Source of the DNA: Chamaecrista fasciculata
Lineage: Eukaryota; Streptophyta; Magnoliopsida; Fabales; Fabaceae
Assembly (NCBI GenBank): GCA_003254925.1
Contig: QANZ01034935.1
Span: 93,635 to 157,634, forward strand
Length of the DNA: 64,000 nucleotides
Reading direction: 5' to 3'
Shown: piece by piece, positions 58,566-64,000 of the stretch
Numbering within the stretch: the stretch's first letter is position 1
How the letters are laid out: each line of letters begins with the position of its first letter
The notes under the pieces: generated by a model
What the model was told of the DNA's origin: nothing
The model's input: only the letters and a program-made list of their open reading frames with translations
The model's database searches: none
Position numbers and translations under genes: made by a program

Positions 58566-59609
58566 ATGAAACAGCAAACAGGTTATATTTTAAAGAAGAG
58601 CAAATACTTCAAGAAACCTCAAATAAAAAACTTCAAAAAATAATTTAGAGTAAATAAGTGATTGATTTGTCATTATTAATTGAATTGAGTAGTGAAAAAC
58701 CATGGCTTCACCCTCACTTCCCTTGCGATAAAAATATTCAATCAGTAAAAGTATGACACTTAATATTTCTTAATTCCTAGTATTCTTTTTATTTTTTGCC
58801 AAAACACTTCTTAATACTTGCATCATCTTTAACCTCACTTACTGATTTAGTAAATTGTTACTAATACTACAAATATTGCGCTTAAAGAATCATAAAAAAA
58901 CTAATTCAGCGTTCACATAAATCAAGATTCAAGAAAATCTCGGCATGCCTCATACACTGATTAGTCTGATCGTGATCAATAAGATGAAATGGGCTTTGTT
59001 TCAACTTTAATCAAGACAAAAATATCGGCCCGAATGGTAAATTTGGCTTATCTTTTTTCTTTTTTTTTTTTTTTTGGTAGAAAGTTGGCTTGTCGTATTG
59101 ATTTCAAAGTAAAATTAGGTCTAAAATTCCCATTGACAAGAACGGATTAACTCGTATTTCGACCGATTATCTTATTTATTTGCAGTCCTTGCAAGTTGCA
59201 ATACAGAAGACGACAGTGTTATGGCAGAGCACAATAACAATACCTTACCATTTAATTGCATAAATCTTTACTACATCAAAATTGGATTTGTCAAATGAAT
59301 TCTCTCTTGCCTTCAGTATTGTGCAGCTATAGGCTATAGCACTCCTTATGATTATTAAACCTATAATTTTGTGCACCTTATTATATATTTAATATTCTCT
59401 ACTGTAATTGAGGATGGAAGAATCTTATAATAAAGATATAAGAAATTTTACTCAAATTTTTTCCTTAAAATAGGTTTCTGTTTCCAATAAACAAGGTGGA
59501 TCACAACTAATAAGTCATGGAAAATCTCCAGATTTTCTTCTCTATGTATCTTTACTTCTGTATGTATTGTTAATACAACAATAGAAAAAATCTGAGACTA
59601 TAATAGAAC

Positions 59610-59763
59610 CTTAAGCTGCTGCTCACTTTTAACATTCTTTACTCCTTCAACAGACGAAGTTGCTCAAGAGTTATTATGTGGTATCAAACTGAATATTGAA
59701 TATAAATAAATTCTGAAGCATTAGGCCAAATTAAAGAATGTTAAAAGTGAGCAGCAGCTTAAG
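59610..59763. repeat. Perfect 32-bp inverted repeat, 90-nt loop
   Basis: CTTAAGCTGCTGCTCACTTT with its continuation at 59610-59641 is exactly the reverse complement of 59732-59763. The loop of 90 nt shows no further pairing of note. The shape would suit a small hairpin RNA precursor or a recent inverted duplication. No MITE ends or target duplication are seen. Confidence 0.8.
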
Positions 59764-61311
59764 TAGAAGAATACTTGCACTAAAAAGCTGTACCAAAGTA
59801 GAAGAATCCTTCTCAGAATGAATTTACTCTGTTTAAATTCTAACTTTGCTATAACTAACAGGCTTAAAAAAAATGTTAGCACACTTGCTATAATGAAAAG
59901 TGAAATTCCAAACAGAAACATAAAGCTGCCATCTTTTGTTCAGCTAAGCCCTAACAAATTGGTGCATGAATTTGACGCAGCCCATGTAAAAGTGCCAGTA
60001 AGATTGTCAAGCTCAAGCACCATAAGAGAACAGATTGTATTCATAAATCATAATGTCACATGTTATAAGCCAGTCACTATGGTAGCCAGGTTGAAGAAGA
60101 ACGCAGAGAGCACAAGCTTGTATTTGCCACAATAACTGCACCACAGAAATGTTTAAGGTGGCGCAGCCTGTGTAGGAAAGGTTTAAGAGCAGTTTTAAAT
60201 TCTTTTTTCATCGCAAGATTCTCTACTCACAACACAACTTAACTAATGGAGATTTTTATTATTTAGTACCACATAACTGGCTCTTCTTAAAAGGTTGATT
60301 TTTCTATATTCTATAATTTTATTGGAAACCAAAGATCAAAAATGCATTGAAGTTTAATCTGCCTAACAATCTTAGCATGAGGGGGCATGATGACAACAAA
60401 TCAGCCAAGCCATGTGCATATAACATGTAGCTAAAAGCCTGTTAACAATTAAATGCAAAAACTTTTAAAAAAATGTCTCCTGCCAATTTACTTATTCTCA
60501 TTAAGGTTATCAAGTGCACAGCACAGGCAAAGCATGCAACAAATGCAACAAGTGAATGAACACTTTAAACTTTTAAAAGATACGCCACACTAACGCAAGG
60601 CATATGTTCCAAGACCTGAGTATTCTTTACCCTTTGTAAACTTATTAAATATTTGCCAAGGATAATACCACAAACAGATTAAGAGGCAGTTATGAAACTA
60701 TCGGCCTTTTCTTAAAAAAATGCTATAATGCCAGTGTAAAGTTTTACATAGTTAGAATATTTGTTTTTCCAAGATTGACGAAATATACATGGCATTCATA
60801 TATTTAATATACTCTACCCGAGGCCTTATTTTCATGGTAGATCAAATACACTACAATGTATTCACATCTTTCGGCACAAACACATGACAAAAGGGCACAG
60901 GAACAACCGCGACAAAGATAAGCACAAGAGAATTGACAATTACGGTACGAGAACAAAACAAATAATTTTCAATCCTGCTGTAATCGGCAGGACTATAGAA
61001 AGAAGAATAACTTTTGCTACATATGCAATATTTTTCATCAAGGTATCAGTATCAGTACTAATGATACTTGACATGTAATTCACACAAATACACACACACA
61101 GTCTACAAAATCATGCCACTATTTCAAAGAACTGGCACCAGAGGCGCCAGAACACAAAATATAGTACAGTGTTATATCTCAAAAGTCCCTATACTCATTA
61201 AAGGTAAAACGAAAATTTCTAGTTGTGTCGGAGTGAAACCTGAACATTAGTGAGTACGACATCAACTTATTCAAGCATCTAACTTTGGAAAACCTTGTTT
61301 ATCCTATGACA

Positions 61312-62631
61312 TTACAATTCAAACTCATCCTCAAGCTTCAATGCCTCGGCAGCAGCCTCTTCCTCTTCATCATCAATTACAAAATATGGATTGTGAGCCT
61401 CGGGCTTGAACTTGTAACCGGTAAAAACATAGAAGGACAGAGTGGCTAACTCTGCACAAACCACACTGGTCCAGGAATACCGGTAGGAGGTTATAGTCTC
61501 TAATGCATATACCACAACCCTCGTAAAGTAAATGTAACAGATGACGACGATGTAGTAGTGTCTGAACAGAGTCAATTTCATCAAATTAACAGCAGCCTTG
61601 CCATCAGTTCTCGCAGCCTCACGCAGGTTTTTGATGGACCATACAATGGGAAAGAGAACAGCACAGCAGCAAACAACATCAACAAGCAAAAAGATCTGTT
61701 TCCAAGTGACCCAATCATGACCGTAGGGTCCACTCTCATCGATGATAACCTGAGCAATATTGGCAACAACTTGAAGCGGGATAACAATCATCAAAACCTT
61801 CTTTTCCTTATCCTGGAGGTATGGTTTCAAGAAAGACCATCCGGTGCCAATCAACACAATAAGAGTGAAGAGTGAAATTCCCTTCAAGAAACTGAAAATG
61901 TAAAAGACAACATCCCAGCCATGGGCACTTCCAGTTCGCTTAATATAGGATTTATCTTCGGCCTCGCACAAGAGATTCAAAGCTTTCAAGATAAGAACAG
62001 CGAGCATAAAGAAATGGATATGGAAAACGGTCAATCGCTTCTTGTAAAGAATGAAAATCCAGATTCCAGCAAGTGAGAAATAGGCCAAAGAGAAGAGGAA
62101 GTAAACCCTAGGTAGGATAGTTCTACCGGCAGACAAGTAATCGCGAGCACCGCTCTTTCCGTCAAGGTTGTACATAGCAGATCGAACATTCATGGAGACT
62201 TTAAGCTGCTGTTGGTGGCAGTTGGCGAAGACAAGGTTATACTGATCGGCGTCGTTTTGAGTGAAGAAGTGGTTGAAGGAATCCGCGCCATTGAGGGAAT
62301 TGAAGGTGTAAACAGACTTGATGAGATCTGAACCAAGAGCGCATCGAATTTCGCCGTCTTCGAGCTGCTGAAGAACATGGAGCCAGGAATCGAGAGTGCA
62401 GAGGAAGAAGCCGACCTGAGAGAGATCGAGATTGGAGTTGGAGAGAGAGATCTTGGAGACGTTGAGCTCAAGGCGGCCGGTGTGGGTGAAGCCGAACTGG
62501 TCGAACGGAATAATGGCGCGGTCGTCGTCGCTGATCTCGGTGAATCGGATCTCGGCGAGTGAGGGGGAGAGGAAGAAGAAGAAGAAGGAAATCAGTGAGA
62601 GAAAGAGGACGAAGGAGGGAGAGGAAGCCAT
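61312..62631 (-). CDS. Lung seven-transmembrane (GOST/CAND6-7-like) protein
   Basis: A 439-residue membrane protein in one exon. ATG at 62631 chosen because it begins a clean signal peptide (MASSPSFVLFLSLISFFFFF, then LSPSLAEIRF); an in-frame ATG 13 codons upstream would place polar residues before it. Next comes a lumenal/extracellular domain (FTEISDDDRAIIPFDQFGFT, then two cysteines in VGFFLCTLDSW and GEIRCALGS). Seven membrane spans follow, from about residue 176 (YFLFSLAYFSLAGIWIFILY) to about 400 (VVCAELATLSFYVFTGYKF), and an acidic tail DDEEEEAAAEALKLEDEFEL. Plant relatives are Arabidopsis CANDIDATE G-PROTEIN COUPLED RECEPTOR 6/7; animal and yeast GOST proteins (GPR107/108, PTM1) work in Golgi and endosome traffic. 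Receptor activity in plants is unproven. The frame is intact. Confidence 0.93.
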   Translation of the reverse strand: MASSPSFVLFLSLISFFFFFLSPSLAEIRFTEISDDDRAIIPFDQFGFTHTGRLELNVSKISLSNSNLDLSQVGFFLCTLDSWLHVLQQLEDGEIRCALGSDLIKSVYTFNSLNGADSFNHFFTQNDADQYNLVFANCHQQQLKVSMNVRSAMYNLDGKSGARDYLSAGRTILPRVYFLFSLAYFSLAGIWIFILYKKRLTVFHIHFFMLAVLILKALNLLCEAEDKSYIKRTGSAHGWDVVFYIFSFLKGISLFTLIVLIGTGWSFLKPYLQDKEKKVLMIVIPLQVVANIAQVIIDESGPYGHDWVTWKQIFLLVDVVCCCAVLFPIVWSIKNLREAARTDGKAAVNLMKLTLFRHYYIVVICYIYFTRVVVYALETITSYRYSWTSVVCAELATLSFYVFTGYKFKPEAHNPYFVIDDEEEEAAAEALKLEDEFEL

Positions 62632-64000
62632 AGATTTCAGAGAAGATTGAAGGTTGATCTGAAATCTCACAACGATGAAAGAAGATCAGATATTGAGATC
62701 AGATCTAAAATCTAATGTGAATTTTTTTGGTCACGAGTCACGACGAACACGACGACGTGGTGCAGAAAATTCAGAATCGTGTGTAGACTTGGGAATTTGG
62801 AATCTCTATACAAGTCCTCACACGGTTTGACATTATTTTTCTTTTCTTTATTTATTTTCTTTCAGGTAGAAATAATTATTTATAAATGGACAGTTGAATA
62901 ATATGATAATTAAGGACAAATAATAATGCTTCAGTGTACGGTTACCACTTTGGCCTATGGGAGTAGATCCTCTGTACTCATTCTCTCTTTATAATCTTTT
63001 ACATATTTTAGAAAAATAAAAAATAATAGTGAGTTCAAAAAAAAATGAAAAATAAAAAATAATAGAGATTCCATGCAAAGAAAAAAAAAAGAGAGAAAAA
63101 AAGTGTAAATACGATACATTAATCATTTTGTAGGATCTATACCATTTTTTCTCTGTCCCTTCCTTAATTAAATTATTTCTTTAAAATACACTTAAAAATT
63201 GTAAAGAGTAAATACTGAAGATCCTACCACTTACCACTGAAGTAAATTGGTTTTCTTTTATTTACCAAAAAAAAAAATTGGTTTTCTTTTTCTTTGATAA
63301 ATAACAAGAAGTAATTTCATTCTTGGGCATGATTTTTTCCAAAAAACAAAAATTCGATTCAGGTATCCCCATTGCATTGTGACACCGACATTTATGTCCA
63401 GACAAACTTTGATTTTGCAGCCTCAAAATTGTTGTACAAATACATGAAAATAATCAAGTAATTTTTATTTCGCACCTCTGAATTTCATTACGTATTTTGA
63501 GTATAAAATTAATCTTGTTTCAATAATTAATATACTCGTTAAACTTCAACAATAACTTCATTAAGCTTAAATGTTCTTATGTTACAATTAATTATCGGTG
63601 TAAAATAGTTAGTACATCTCAAATTTGTTGATACAATCTATATTTCTTCCAGGGGGAACAGCTCATACAGTCTGTACGTTTCCAATATATATAAACTGGT
63701 AATAAACAAAATGGCCAAAAAAAAGAAACTGGTAATAAACATGAAAGTATGAAACAAGCAAGAGTTATGAATATCCGAAAAATCTGCTAGTTGTTTTGCA
63801 CAAACATATATTTTAATACACAACATGACTACAACACGAAATATACAAGCTTAGTGTTAAAGATAGCCTTCAGATAGTAGCTACAACATTAATTTGAGTA
63901 GCTTCAACAGACAAATACAATTTTAAACTGGAACTGGTTTTTTTTCTGCACATATGTTAGTGAGAATGACATTAACCAATGGAATTATCAAACCCAAATT
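62632..64000. other. CAND upstream region, no further gene
   Basis: 62632 to about 62780 is the presumed 5' UTR and promoter side of the minus-strand CAND-type gene. The rest to the window edge is AT-rich, with A/T runs and no recognisable gene or delimited repeat. Confidence 0.45.

Larger units (their letters stand above)
56061..61311. other. AT-rich spacer between the TNL and CAND genes
   Basis: Five kilobases with no recognisable gene. It holds a pair of ~100-bp direct repeats (58095-58195 and 58475-58565), short AT microsatellites (56640-56655, 57317-57334) and a perfect 32-bp inverted repeat (59610-59763). A single N is at 56962. The 105-codon frame at 59818-60135 matches no family I know. 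Confidence 0.45.

Noticed and set aside
59818-60135. 105-codon frame between the TNL and CAND genes
   Set aside because: No recognisable domain; could be a relic, but nothing in the sequence supports a gene.

Overview
The window is nuclear DNA of a flowering plant, and the gene set points to a eudicot. The evidence is GT-AG spliced genes of plant-only families, a TIR-NB-LRR resistance gene (a class absent from grasses), (TTTAGGG)-like telomere motifs, AT-rich intergenic DNA and many MITE and Mutator-like (MULE) elements. The TIR and NB-ARC sequence looks most like legume TNLs, so a rosid, perhaps Fabales, is my best guess and no more. One 24-N gap and five single Ns mark assembly joins.

Host genes, left to right: an intronless short-chain dehydrogenase/reductase (SDR, 4596-5384, minus). 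A short-ectodomain LRR receptor kinase of the At5g62710 type, whose kinase has lost two key residues (6568-9897, minus). A CYP85-clan cytochrome P450 resembling ent-kaurenoic acid oxidases (11548-16096, minus, six exons, 487 codons). An NRT1/PTR transporter of the NPF2 type (27737-30290, plus, four exons, 612 codons). A plasma-membrane H+-ATPase of the AHA4/AHA11 type (36256-41715, minus, about twenty exons). A decayed TIR-NB-LRR gene (53848-56060, plus). An intronless lung-seven-TM/GOST-type membrane protein of the CAND6/7 kind (61312-62631, minus). They do not form a pathway; H+-ATPase and the proton-coupled NPF carrier are linked only in the general sense that one makes the gradient the other uses.

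The rest is dominated by mobile DNA. Seven elements can be delimited by exact 9-10 bp direct repeats typical of MULEs: 2331-2728, 4197-4596, 13619-14906, 24041-24182, 25393-26762, 30499-31680 and 48591-50812. Three elements carry pieces of host genes (Pack-MULE behaviour): an ATL-type RING-H2 ligase fragment in 30499-31680, an NPF8-type peptide-transporter fragment in 18714-19584, and a Ser-rich, transit-peptide-like 5' gene fragment in 48591-50812. One MITE landed inside the SDR stop codon and rebuilt it. A 1.37-kb near-perfect foldback (25393-26762) is studded with palindromic ACCGTCA/TGACGGT units. There is also an internally deleted MULE with transposase and plant-mobile-domain remnants (about 44456-46160), three 5'-truncated LINE pieces, and a few weak LTR fossils.

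The 575-bp duplication around 18137-20163 looks like two haplotypes laid end to end at a single-N join, one with and one without the NPF8-carrying element. No wholly new gene system stands out. The most notable points are the cluster of gene-capturing elements, the stop-codon insertion, the predicted pseudokinase receptor and the ACCGTCA foldback.
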